The notes below the pieces were generated by a model that saw only the letters and a list, made by a program, of their open reading frames with translations, was not told where the DNA came from and ran no database searches. Shown one piece after another: positions 8,078 through 15,816 of a DNA stretch of 42,909 nucleotides. The DNA is taken from contig DAHUZZ010000016.1 of the NCBI GenBank assembly GCA_027314915.1, positions 1 to 42,909 of the forward strand, read 5' to 3'. The translations under genes and the position numbers were made by a program. The stretch is from Thermoplasmata archaeon (GTDB taxonomy: Archaea; Thermoplasmatota; Thermoplasmata; Lutacidiplasmatales; UBA184). Position 1 is the first letter of the stretch. Every line of letters starts with the position of its first letter.

Positions 8078-8512
8078 GTGATCCGATGCGGCGTGCGGTT
8101 CCGTCACATCGGGATCCGGGTCTCCGCTCTCGAGCGCTCCGTGAGGTTCTACACCCGAGCGCTCGGGTCGAAGGTCGTCCGGCGCGAGGACTGCCGGTCG
8201 TGGGGCGGCGGGCTCGCCGTCCTTCTGCACGACCCCCGAACGAAGGGCCGGGTGGAGCTCAATTGGTACCCGAAGGGATCCATGTTCGCGGTCCCGTACC
8301 GGAAGGGCGACGAGCTCGACCATCTCGAGTTCTCCGTCGGCCCGGGGGCCCTCGAGAGGGCCTACCGCCGGCTGCTCCGCAACGGGGGACGGGCGACCCG
8401 GTTCACCCCCGCTTCGACGGGAGGTTGGGCGGCGATGGTGCGGGATCCCGACGGTCTCTGGGTCCGGATCGGGCGTGATCCTTCGACGTCGGATCGGCCG
8501 CCGGTCGACTGA
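8078..8512 (+). CDS. VOC-family (glyoxalase/dioxygenase-like) protein
   Basis: A 144-residue protein with the paired beta-alpha-beta-beta-beta modules of the vicinal oxygen chelate superfamily. It opens with FRHIGIRVSALERSVRFYTR, where the His is the usual first metal ligand, followed by ALGSKVV and GRVELNWYP. The second module has DELDHLEFSVGPGALERAYR (second-module His) and ends AAMVRDPDGLWVRIGRD, close to the DPDGxxxE/ELxx pattern; the usual final Glu is replaced here (LWVRIGRD). Metal dependence is likely but the substrate is unknown. The GTG at 8078 starts 10 bases after the GNAT stop, so the two are probably co-transcribed. Confidence 0.85.
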   Translation: MIRCGVRFRHIGIRVSALERSVRFYTRALGSKVVRREDCRSWGGGLAVLLHDPRTKGRVELNWYPKGSMFAVPYRKGDELDHLEFSVGPGALERAYRRLLRNGGRATRFTPASTGGWAAMVRDPDGLWVRIGRDPSTSDRPPVD

Positions 8513-8770
8513 AGGATCCGGGCGCGCCGATCGAGCGCCGATCCGCCGGGCCGCGCCTCGACGATCGAGCGCGTTCCGACCTCCTCCTGCGGGGGCGCTC
8601 CGAGGGGCGTGCTACGAGGGCGGGGGCCTCGTCGGAGAGCACCCCCGCCGGAGCCGCCGTCCGGGCCCGCGAGCCGACCCGTAGCTCGGCGCGGAACTCG
8701 AGCACCTGCAGGGCCCGGGGCTGGAGGAGCCGTTTTCTGCGGAGGTTTGGTGGACCCTCGGGATCACGCG

Positions 8771-9502
8771 ATGAGTTCGGCGGGACCTGGGACGGAATCG
8801 CTGTCCCCCGTGCCCCCGGAGCCCCACATGGGGCGCCGGGACCTGGGGGACTTCATCCTGGGATGGCAGGACGGGCTGGTCAATGTGCTCGGCATCGTGC
8901 TCGGTCTTGCGGCCGCGCATGCCACGGCCCACCTGATCCTCGTCGGAGGCCTGGCGGCCACCTTCGCCGAGGCCGTCTCGATGGGTGCCGTGGCCTACAC
9001 CTCCTCCCTCGCCCGGCGCGACCACTACCTCGCGGAACGGGAGCGCGAGCTGCGGGAGATGCACGAGGTGCCCGACATCGAGCGCAAGGAGGTCCTGCAG
9101 GTCTTCCGCGAGTGGGGCTACTCGCTGGACGAGGCCTCCGATCTGACCGAGCGGATCGCCTCGAACCCGAAGGCCTGGCTCGAGTTCATGATGGCCCACG
9201 AGCTCAAGCTCCAGCCGATCGAGACGGGCGAGCTGCGGCGGAGCGCCCTCCTGGTGTTCATCTCGACCATCGTCGGCTCGCTGATCCCGCTCGTCCCCCT
9301 GGTGATCATCCGGGACGTCCCCCTCGCGGCGATGAGCGCGCTCGTCGTGAGCGCGATCGCGCTCTACCTCATCGGGTGGTACGGGGCGAAGATCACGGTC
9401 GGGCCGCCCCGGCGGAGCGGGCTCCAGCTGCTCGCGATCGGCATCCTGGCCGGACTCGCGGGGTTCGGCATCGGACTGCTGCTCGGCGCCTCGGGCGTGT
9501 GA
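8771..9502 (+). CDS. VIT1/CCC1-family iron-manganese transporter
   Basis: The 243-residue membrane protein carries the VIT/CCC1 signature. FILGWQDGLVNVLGIVLGLA is TM1 with the DGLVNVLG motif; TM2 reads AEAVSMGAVAYTSS, the family's SMGxGxYxS element. A charged helical domain follows (about residues 80-150, rich in Glu and His), as in VIT proteins that bind metal in the cytosol. Three further helices complete five TMs: LLVFISTIVGSLIPLVPLVI, ALVVSAIALYLIGWYG and LLAIGILAGLAGFGIGLLLG. It likely exports or sequesters Fe2+/Mn2+. ATG 8771 is chosen; an in-frame GTG at 8750 sits four bases after GGAGG (8741-8745) and is a serious alternative. Confidence 0.88.
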   Translation: MSSAGPGTESLSPVPPEPHMGRRDLGDFILGWQDGLVNVLGIVLGLAAAHATAHLILVGGLAATFAEAVSMGAVAYTSSLARRDHYLAERERELREMHEVPDIERKEVLQVFREWGYSLDEASDLTERIASNPKAWLEFMMAHELKLQPIETGELRRSALLVFISTIVGSLIPLVPLVIIRDVPLAAMSALVVSAIALYLIGWYGAKITVGPPRRSGLQLLAIGILAGLAGFGIGLLLGASGV

Positions 9503-9533
9503 GCCCGTCGCGCGGCCGCGCGTTGCATGAACG

Positions 9534-9541
9534 TTCAAATA
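9534..9541 (+). promoter_or_regulatory. TATA-like box of the initiator tRNA gene
   Basis: TTCAAATA is the only AT-rich octamer in the short spacer after the VIT1 gene. It is centred 28 bases before the first tRNA base, the expected archaeal distance. Confidence 0.55.
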
Positions 9542-9565
9542 GCCCGCCCTGCTGGCCCGCTCCGC

Positions 9566-9668
9566 AGCGGGGTAGGGTAGTCAGGAAAACGGCCGGGGAT
9601 GCCGACCGTCCTGAAATCCCGACGGGCTCATAACCCGTAGATCCATGGTTCAAATCCATGCCCCGCTA
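9566..9668 (+). tRNA. Initiator tRNA-Met (CAT) with D-loop intron
   Basis: All arms can be paired by hand. The acceptor is 9566-9572 with 9661-9667 (seven pairs, beginning A-T as in archaeal initiators). The D-stem is 9575-9577 with 9618-9620. The anticodon stem is 9622-9626 with 9634-9638, its loop CTCATAA giving anticodon CAT at 9629-9631. The T-stem is 9644-9648 with 9656-9660 around TTCAAAT, and the discriminator is A9668. The three G-C pairs GGG/CCC next to the anticodon loop mark an initiator. The D-loop is interrupted after the conserved GG by an intron (listed separately). The spliced tRNA is 75 bases; CCA is not encoded. Confidence 0.93.
9588..9615 (+). other. BHB-type intron in the D-loop of tRNA-iMet
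   Basis: CAGG (9582-9585) pairs with CCTG (9610-9613) as a four-base-pair central helix. Each strand has a three-base AAA bulge (9586-9588 and 9614-9616). Inside, 9589-9592 pairs with 9606-9609 and 9594-9596 with 9602-9604 around a five-base loop; outside is the D-stem. This is the canonical archaeal splicing motif. Cutting between the second and third bulge bases removes 28 bases and restores a normal D-loop with its conserved GG. Confidence 0.85.
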
Positions 9669-9741
9669 CTTCTACTACCCAGGCGGAAGCCAAGCAAAGA
9701 ACGGTGGAATCTGACGGAGGTTTGGACCGTCGCCGCCAAGG

Positions 9742-9887
9742 CGAAAGGTGGGAGGCAACCATTCACGAGAGGGCGTGCCGATGGGCCCGACCCTCACGGA
9801 CTGGCCAACTCAGCGGCCATTCAGTTGCGATCGGGCGGAACTGGACCGCGGCCAAAGGGATCCGCCGGGCCCTTAACCCACCTTTCG
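9742..9887. other. Structured segment with 11-bp closing inverted repeat
   Basis: CGAAAGGTGGG (9742-9752) is exactly complementary to CCCACCTTTCG (9877-9887). Between them three smaller stems can be drawn: 9769-9773 with 9791-9795, 9802-9806 with 9815-9819, and 9834-9839 with 9861-9866. No protein match is evident in any frame of 9669-9913. It may be a non-coding RNA on either strand, a small non-autonomous transposon, or a relic of the neighbouring insertion sequence. No flanking duplication was found. Confidence 0.4.
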
Positions 9888-9913
9888 GGGCGCTTGACTG
9901 GCTGGTAGGAACC

Positions 9914-10539
9914 TCACCGCCTCGCGGGCACTCCGCATGGCCACCTGCACTTCACGTCGGCGGTCCGCTCGCCGACCCGCGCGACGCTCTTCGGTCCGTT
10001 CGCGGCGACGCTCACCAGCGTGTCGACCTCGACCCCGGCGGCGACCTTGCGCGAGCGGGTGGCCGGGAACTTCGTCGCGAGGCTGGCATGGGCCGGACCA
10101 CGCTGGAGTCCTTGATGACCACGTCGACGACGAACGCACCGAGCCGCGGGTCCAACTCCCGCCCGGGCTCTTGGGGCAAGTTCGGGATCGCCACGTCGAG
10201 GCACCGTCGGAGGTACTCGGAGAGCTTCGGGGTGAACCGTACGTAATAGGAGGCAGAGGCGATCTCCTCGAGCTCGGAGGACGTGACGTAGGCGACCCGA
10301 AGTTCCTCGAGGAGCCGATGGAGCCGGACCCCGAAGTCGAGGACGAGGGTCCAGAGGAGGGCGACGGGGTCGATCTTGCGTTCCCGCACGACGAAGCCGG
10401 TCTCGCGCGCGATCTGGCGGATCGTGTCGGTCGGGAGGAGACGGGTCCGGCTCTCCTCGATCGATCCGGGATCGAGGTGGTTGGGCCGCGGACTCTTCCG
10501 GTGGTATCGTAGTTCGGACTCGGGTTTGTGGCGCGTCAT
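9914..10539 (-). pseudogene. Truncated IS4-type transposase
   Basis: ATG 10539 opens a frame typical of the N-terminal half of archaeal IS4-like transposases: TDTIRQIARETGFVVRERKI, DPVALLWTLVLDFG, RLHRLLEELRVAYVTSS, SASYYVRFTPKLSEYLRRCL, then DVVIKDSSVVR with the first DDE aspartate. Near 10095 the reading moves to another frame, which continues HASLATKFPATRSRK, VAAGVEVDTLVSVAANGPKS and VGERTADVK to the stop at 9914. The remaining catalytic Asp and Glu regions are missing. With a frameshift and no C-terminal half, the gene is dead. It lies just beyond the tRNA and the structured segment. Confidence 0.8.
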
Positions 10540-10625
10540 CCCTCTCAGGTGGGTGCCGAGGGAAGAATCCCATCGGCTCCACGGAAAGGGGCTACAGGGA
10601 TAGGGCGGGGGCGTGGGGGGCTAAA

Positions 10626-11268
10626 CTAGAGCCCGATGCGACGCCATCCGGCGACCCACCCAGGAGCCGGAAGTACCTCCCCGACTTGCTGGAGCCCGTG
10701 GTCAAAGATCCTGGTCTGGAAGTGCCCCCGGCGAGATCGTCACCACCCGGATTCCGAGCGGAGCCAGTTCTTCCCGGAGCGCGTCCGAGTGGGCCTCGAC
10801 GGCGTGCTTGCTGATGTGGTACGGACCCAGCAGGGGTTCGACGAGGAACCCCCCCTCCCCCCATCGATGAGAGGTTGACCACGCGACCTCGGGCTTCCCC
10901 CAGCAACGGGAACGCCGAGCGGAGCATACGGTGCGTACCGTCCAAGTTCACGTCCATGACGTGGTGAAGGTCCCCGACCGTCATCTCCGCGAGGGGGCCG
11001 GCGTTCCCAGGCCCCGCGCAGTTCACCCGGCCGTGGAGCCCACGACCGGCGTCCCGTATCTTCGCCGCCACCCAGTGGGCGTCCTCCTCCCGGGTAACGT
11101 CCAACCTCACCGGAGGGACGTTCGGCGATCGGCCCCGTGCGCCGAGATCTTCCTCACGGCGTGCGCCGGCAAACACGGGGTGGCCCTTGGACGAGAGAAG
11201 CTCCGCGGTAGCCCGCCCTGAGCCGGAACTGGCTCCGGTTGCGAGTACGGCCGATGCCGCTCGTCCAT
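10626..11268 (-). pseudogene. Third short-chain dehydrogenase, multiply frameshifted
   Basis: The N-terminal part reads ASAVLATGASSGSGRATAEL, DVTREEDAHWVAAK, RVNCAGPGNAGPLAEM, VMDVNLDGTHRMLRSAFP and RVVNLSSMGGG, a clear SDR with its NAG-like motif. Near the G-run around 10860 the frame changes to FLVEPLLGPYHISKHAVEAH (the YxxxK site) and ALREELAPLGIRVVTISPG. After about 10730 the family-like sequence moves again (FQTRIFDHGLQQVGEVLPAP) to the TAG at 10626. The likely ATG at 11268 is also out of frame with the Rossmann strand. At least two, probably three, frameshifts are present. It is similar in kind to the SDR relics at 2871 and 3808. Confidence 0.8.
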
Positions 11269-11528
11269 CGTGCCACCGGGTGCGGTAACGGGTCTTGGCG
11301 GTTACATCCCGCCGGAGCCAACGCGGGGGTTCGACCCCGGGTCCGGCGGTTCCCATTTCCCGCATCGCGGTCGTGAAGACCCGGCGTGCCGGCGAACCTC
11401 CGGCCCCGAGGGATGACCCCGCTGCGGGCGGGGAGCCGAGGAAGGCGGGAACGCGGCCTGAGGACAGGTTCCGAAACGTTTCGGCGCGCGGTTGACTACG
11501 AGAGGACCTCTCCGGACCTGGGGATGGG

Positions 11529-11819
11529 ATGACGGCAGGGGCACACCCAGGGGCGGAGCGAGGTTCGGAACAGGTGGTCGACGTCCGCAGCCTACGGCCC
11601 GCGGAGCGGCACCCCCGCATCTTCGGCAGTTTCGAGGGACTCTCGCCCGGGGAATCCTTCGTGCTCGTGAACGATCATGATCCGAAGCCGCTGTTCTATC
11701 AGTTCCAGGCGGAGCTCGCGGGCCAGTTCTCGTGGGAGTACCTGGAGAAAGGGCCGTCGACCTGGCGGGTCCGCATCGGGAAGGAAGGCGCCCCCGCGGA
11801 GCGCCTCTCGGTCCTTTGA
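11529..11819 (+). CDS. DUF2249 domain protein
   Basis: A 96-residue protein that is almost entirely one DUF2249 domain: VVDVRSLRPAERHPRIFGSF, then EGLSPGESFVLVNDHDPKPL, FYQFQAELAGQFSWEYLEKG and WRVRIGK. The conserved NDHDPxPL and Y-QF motifs are intact. In other prokaryotes DUF2249 proteins are often found near hemerythrin-like proteins, denitrification genes or heme-copper oxidases, but the biochemical role is not established. ATG 11529 is preceded by GGGGATGGG. The next gene, 70 bases downstream, is an NnrS-like membrane protein, which supports a shared link to nitric-oxide or respiratory physiology. Confidence 0.88.
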   Translation: MTAGAHPGAERGSEQVVDVRSLRPAERHPRIFGSFEGLSPGESFVLVNDHDPKPLFYQFQAELAGQFSWEYLEKGPSTWRVRIGKEGAPAERLSVL

Positions 11820-11889
11820 CGCGGGGTCTCCGGCGAACGGCCGTGTCGGGTCCGCTCACGCTCCGGGTTCGTAGCCCCTAGCGGCCGGC

Positions 11890-12999
11890 ATGCGCTCCCG
11901 GCTCCGGTTCCTCGGCATGGGGCTCACGCTCCTGGCCCTCGCCCTGGGTCTCTGGGCCGGCCTCCAGCTCATCGGCTGGCCGATCGGTTCGCTCACGGTG
12001 TGGCTCCCGGCCGCCCACGGCGTGCTCATGGTGAATGGGGTCCTCGCGAGCCTCATCGGTATCGAGCGCGCGGTCGCGCTGAAGCGGCGGGTCTTCTACC
12101 TGGCGCCGGTCCTGACCGCCGCGGGAGCGATCTGGTTCGGGATCAGCGGGGAGACCGCCGTGGCGTTCGACCTGGTGACCCTCGGGGCGATCGTCCTCAC
12201 GGCGGTCTTCATCGAGATCCTCCATCGGCAGCCGGCGCTCTACACCGCGGTCATGGTGGTCGGCGCGGCATGCCTCGTGGGAGGCGACCTGCTCGGCGCC
12301 GCTGGACTCGACATCCCCTACCTGATCCCCTGGTGGGGAAGCTTCCTCATCCTGCTCATCGCCGCCGAGCGGCTCGAACTGAGCCGGATCGTGCACCGGA
12401 CGCGACTCGATCGATGGACCTTCGCGGTCCCGGTGGCTCTCGCCGTGGCCGGATGTCTCGTTTCGATCGTGGGGCCCACCGGCGGGCTCTTCGTCACCGC
12501 CTCGGGTTGGCTGCTGACCGCCGTGTGGCTGCTCGTCCACGACATCGCCTACCGGAACCTCGGACGACCCGGTCTCCCGAGGTTCACCGCGGTCGCCCTG
12601 CTCCCGGGATACGGGTGGCTGCTGTTCGGATCCGGCCTGATCCTTCGGCAGGGCGGTCTTCTCCCCGGGCTCACCTACGATGCCGCGCTGCACGCGATCT
12701 TCCTGGGATTCGTGCTCTCGCTCGTCTTCGCTCATGCACCGGTCCTCCTTCCGGCGGTGCTCGGCCAACCCCTCCCCTTCCACCGGGTCCTGTATGTCCC
12801 GTTGGGGGTCCTCCACGCCTCGCTCGCGCTCCGGATCTACGCCGACCTCGCCGTGCTGCCCGGGATTCGGAGCTGGGCGGGGCTGCTCAACGTCGCGGCC
12901 ATCGTCGGGTTCGGGGTCTCGCTCCTCGTCGTCCTCGGGCTCGAGCGATCCTCGTTCTGGGCGGCACGGAGGAGCGACGTGTCGGCGTTCTTCCCATGA
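11890..12999 (+). CDS. NnrS-like polytopic membrane protein
   Basis: A 369-residue, almost wholly hydrophobic protein with about eleven or twelve predicted helices. Conserved-looking features are PAAHGVLMVNGVLASLIGIE in the second helix, AAERLELSRI in a loop, and DAALHAIFLGFVLSLVFAHA followed by LPAVLGQPLPF. His residues placed like this, with the following LHASLALRIYADL, resemble NnrS, a heme- and copper-containing membrane protein of the nitric-oxide response. The match is by pattern only, so NnrS-like is a family-level call. The ATG at 11890 is the only sensible start. The DUF2249 gene upstream and the IscA-like gene downstream run in the same direction. Confidence 0.6.
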   Translation: MRSRLRFLGMGLTLLALALGLWAGLQLIGWPIGSLTVWLPAAHGVLMVNGVLASLIGIERAVALKRRVFYLAPVLTAAGAIWFGISGETAVAFDLVTLGAIVLTAVFIEILHRQPALYTAVMVVGAACLVGGDLLGAAGLDIPYLIPWWGSFLILLIAAERLELSRIVHRTRLDRWTFAVPVALAVAGCLVSIVGPTGGLFVTASGWLLTAVWLLVHDIAYRNLGRPGLPRFTAVALLPGYGWLLFGSGLILRQGGLLPGLTYDAALHAIFLGFVLSLVFAHAPVLLPAVLGQPLPFHRVLYVPLGVLHASLALRIYADLAVLPGIRSWAGLLNVAAIVGFGVSLLVVLGLERSSFWAARRSDVSAFFP

Positions 13000-13077
13000 C
13001 GACGGCGTTCGCGGCTCGATCGGGGGCCGGGCCTTCGGCCGCACCGTGAGGGCGACCCGCCCGCCCGCGGGGTGGCC

Positions 13078-13548
13078 ATGAACCCCAGCGGACCCCCACC
13101 TACTCCCGGTCCGTCCCCCTCGGACCCGGCGCCCCCGAAGCCCCACCTCTCGCTCGTCCTCACGCCCCGCGCGAGGGAGGCGATCGAAGAGCTCCTCCGG
13201 ATCCGGCCCCGAGGGTACGTGGCCCACCTCTCCGTCGTTCCGGGGACCCCTCCGGTCCCCCGGATGCGGCTTCGGTCGGCGTCCCGGGGCGAGGTGGTCT
13301 CCCCGGCCGAGGGCCTCCCGTTCGTCATCGATCCCGGGAGCGACCCGTTCCTCTCGGGCGCGACGATCGACTACCGGTCCGAGGACGGATTCGCCTTCTT
13401 CGAGATCACCGGCCCCGGACTGGCCCCCGCTCGTGCCGGTCCCGAGGATCCCTCGCCCCCGGGTCGAGCGGCCAGCCCACGGGTCGAAGCCCCGGTCCGG
13501 CCTCCGACGCGCCGGAGCTCCCCGCTCAGGCGAGGGGACGAACGATGA
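13078..13548 (+). CDS. IscA/HesB-fold protein lacking the cluster cysteines
   Basis: The 156-residue protein follows the A-type iron-sulfur carrier fold: LSLVLTPRAREAIEELLRIR (first strand and helix), GYVAHLSVVPGTP, then LPFVIDPGSDPFLSGATIDY, which is very close to the VDP.S..yL.G..IDY motif of IscA, and GFAFFEITGPG. The three cysteines that bind clusters in IscA are absent: the GCSG position reads GTPP and there is no CGCG. A Pro/Arg-rich tail of about 40 residues replaces the usual C-terminus. It cannot bind a cluster in the known way. ATG 13078 is chosen over GTG 13072. The last 23 bases overlap the converging stress-protein gene. Confidence 0.65.
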   Translation: MNPSGPPPTPGPSPSDPAPPKPHLSLVLTPRAREAIEELLRIRPRGYVAHLSVVPGTPPVPRMRLRSASRGEVVSPAEGLPFVIDPGSDPFLSGATIDYRSEDGFAFFEITGPGLAPARAGPEDPSPPGRAASPRVEAPVRPPTRRSSPLRRGDER

Positions 13549-13978
13549 GCACCGCGCAGCGAGCATGATGGACGACGGCATCGGAGACGCTGCCGAGAAG
13601 GAGCCGTCCCACGGGAGAACGCCCGCGGGAGCCCATCACCACGAGGTCGGCGTGCTCCCCCTCCAGAAATCGAAGGATCTCCTCCGACGGATGTCCCTCG
13701 CGGAGCACGCCCCGGACCTCCGACGCGCCCCGGCTCCGCGCCTGGTCGACCGCGCGCTGCAGGGCGGCGCCCAGCGCCTTCTGCTGCTCGTCCCCGAGCG
13801 GATCGGGAGGGATGGGCAGCGCCGGCCCCAGGACGAGGAGGGACGGCCGCTCGAAGACGGCCACCAAGACGAGCGGGATGGACCATGACCGGGCCATCTC
13901 GACGGCGCGGTCGAGGGCATCCTCCGCCTGGGGCGAGGCGTCGTACGCGGCCACCACCTGGCGGAACGGAGCGGTCAC
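13526..13978 (-). CDS. Universal stress protein (UspA family)
   Basis: A single UspA domain of 150 residues. It starts [20 protein letters not shown], contains [20 protein letters not shown] and ends with [40 protein letters not shown]. The G-x-x-G-x9-G-S pattern ([17 protein letters not shown]) is the ATP-binding site of nucleotide-binding USPs. The start is GTG 13978, which overlaps the stop of the upstream transporter gene (GTGA, 13975-13978), so the two are translationally coupled. It may sense nucleotide for the transporter. A second, independent USP lies at 23896. Confidence 0.92.
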   Translation of the reverse strand: MTAPFRQVVAAYDASPQAEDALDRAVEMARSWSIPLVLVAVFERPSLLVLGPALPIPPDPLGDEQQKALGAALQRAVDQARSRGASEVRGVLREGHPSEEILRFLEGEHADLVVMGSRGRSPVGRLLLGSVSDAVVHHARCAVLIVRPLA

Positions 13979-15579
13979 GCCTCCTCCTGCTCGGCCTTCG
14001 CCGGCGCGGCCGAGGTCGGTGCCGGCGAGGGATCGACCGCCGTCGCGGGATCCACCGGCGGGTCGCGGGAGGCCCCGGGGACCGGGGCCCGGGCCGGTGC
14101 GGCCGGGCCGGGAGCGAACCGTTCCTCGTGCACGTACCGTTCCCCCCGGAGTATGGAGACCACGGTGGCGATCAGGGTCAGCGCTCCGGCGACGATGAGC
14201 GCTTCGCGTACGCCGTTCAGGAAGGCCGGGGCGATGGCCGTCGGGAAGACCGGTTTGGACGTGAGGGTCTGGGCGACCGCGGCCGAGATCGGAACCGGCA
14301 GGTGGGGTCCGAGCTGCAGGAGGACCCGTCCCCTCGGATTGATCCCCAGGAAGGCACCGAAGATCGCCCCGGTGGGATCGCGCGACAGGGCGTGCGAGAG
14401 GATGGGCAGGTCCACGGAGGGCACCCCCGCCCCCGCCAGGGCGCCGCCGACCGAGGACGACAGCCCCCCGGAGATGCCGACGATCACGATGGTGAAGAAC
14501 AGGGCGAGGGAGAGCTGCTGGCCGGTGTTCTGCAGCGTGGTCGTCATCCCCGCGGCCGCCCCCCGGCGTTCGGGCGGGACCGAGTTCAGGATGGCGGCCT
14601 GGTTCGGGGATGCGAACATCCCCATGCCGCACCCCTGAAGGAAGAGGAGCGTGCCCATCTCCCAGCAGGCAAAATTGTAGGGGAGCGTGGCGATCGCCAA
14701 GAACGTGGCGGCCCCCAGGCCCAGCCCCGCGCTCGCCAGGTACTTCGCGCCGTGCCGATCCGAGATTCGTCCGCTCCGGGGTCCCGCAACGAAGAACCCG
14801 GCGAGCAGGGGCAGCATGTAGATCCCCGCCCAGAACGGGGTCTCCGAGAAGGTGTAGCCGTGGAGGGGCAGCCAGATGCCCTGGAACCACATGATCATCA
14901 TGAACATCATGCCGCCCCGCGCCACCGACCCCACGAACGCCGCGGCGTTCCCGACCGCGAACGCCCGGACCCGGAAGGGACCGAGGTCGAACATGGGGTC
15001 GGCGACCCGGGTCCCGACGACGAGGAAGAGACCGAGCAGCACGAGCCCGAGGGCCGTCCCCGTCCAGACCCACGGGTTCGACCAACCCATGGGCTGGCCC
15101 CCGTAGGGGAGCAGACCGTAGGTGATGCTGATCAGGAGGACGGTGAGCCCCACCGCGAAGGTGACGTTCCCCACGAGATCGACCCGCTGGCCCGTGCGGA
15201 TCGTCGCCACCTCGTGCAGCCGGAGGCACGCCCAGACGGTCCCGAACAGCCCCACGGGGACGCTCACGAGGAAGATGGTCCGCCACGCGGGCACGGCGTA
15301 CCCCACGACCGAGAAGGTCGGGGCCGCGGCCAGGATCCCTCCCAGCACGAGCCCCACGACCGAGCCTCCGAGGAACGCCACCTGATTGATGCCGAGCGCC
15401 AGACCCCGCTCCTTCGCGGAGAACGCGTCGGTCAGGAGCGCGGGCGAGTTCGCGAAGAGGAAGGCGGCCCCCACCGCCTGGACCAGGCGGGACGAGACGA
15501 TCTCCCACCCCCCCAGCGTCCCGGTGTTCGGGGTGAGGAAGGGCAGCCCCGGGCCGGCGGAGAAGATGGCGAAGCCCAT
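13975..15579 (-). CDS. DHA2-type (EmrB/QacA) MFS transporter, N-terminus short
   Basis: The 534-residue frame holds most of a 14-helix drug:H+ antiporter: [20 protein letters not shown] and [20 protein letters not shown] (motif C region), [60 protein letters not shown], and [20 protein letters not shown]. Homologues begin with two further helices carrying the D1-type motif and the GRR loop; here the translation starts inside the segment matching TM3 ([10 protein letters not shown]). Between 15580 and the divergent phosphoesterase no in-frame family sequence is seen. The gene is 5'-truncated or the assembly is wrong here. It ends in a Pro/Ala-rich tail and is coupled to the USP gene. Confidence 0.8.
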   Translation of the reverse strand: MGFAIFSAGPGLPFLTPNTGTLGGWEIVSSRLVQAVGAAFLFANSPALLTDAFSAKERGLALGINQVAFLGGSVVGLVLGGILAAAPTFSVVGYAVPAWRTIFLVSVPVGLFGTVWACLRLHEVATIRTGQRVDLVGNVTFAVGLTVLLISITYGLLPYGGQPMGWSNPWVWTGTALGLVLLGLFLVVGTRVADPMFDLGPFRVRAFAVGNAAAFVGSVARGGMMFMMIMWFQGIWLPLHGYTFSETPFWAGIYMLPLLAGFFVAGPRSGRISDRHGAKYLASAGLGLGAATFLAIATLPYNFACWEMGTLLFLQGCGMGMFASPNQAAILNSVPPERRGAAAGMTTTLQNTGQQLSLALFFTIVIVGISGGLSSSVGGALAGAGVPSVDLPILSHALSRDPTGAIFGAFLGINPRGRVLLQLGPHLPVPISAAVAQTLTSKPVFPTAIAPAFLNGVREALIVAGALTLIATVVSILRGERYVHEERFAPGPAAPARAPVPGASRDPPVDPATAVDPSPAPTSAAPAKAEQEEA

Positions 15580-15816
15580 CGTGGCGCTACAGTACTCGTC
15601 CAACGGCCGCTACCTCGGCCGCGCTCCCTCGATCCCCGAGAAGGGCCCCCCCGGGACCCCCGGGTAGCCCCCGCTCGCCCGAGCGGGGCCCCCGCTCGAG
15701 CTCGCCGTCCTGAGCATGCCGGTAGACCGTTTGCGGTCGCGACGGACCTAAGGTCCGCGAGGATAACGGTCGGTGCGGTGGACCTGCCGCCCGGGGGGGA
15801 CCTCGGGCGTCGTGGT

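Noticed and set aside
9704-10246. Plus-strand frame across the region after the tRNA
   Set aside because: The second half is antisense to the transposase relic, and the first half has no recognisable sequence.
13885-15816. Very long open plus-strand frame antisense to the transporter, continuing into the phosphoesterase
   Set aside because: The antisense part is Arg/Gly/Glu-rich with no domain pattern and mirrors the codons of the transporter. It is open because stops are rare at this GC content; the phosphoesterase starts at 15817.
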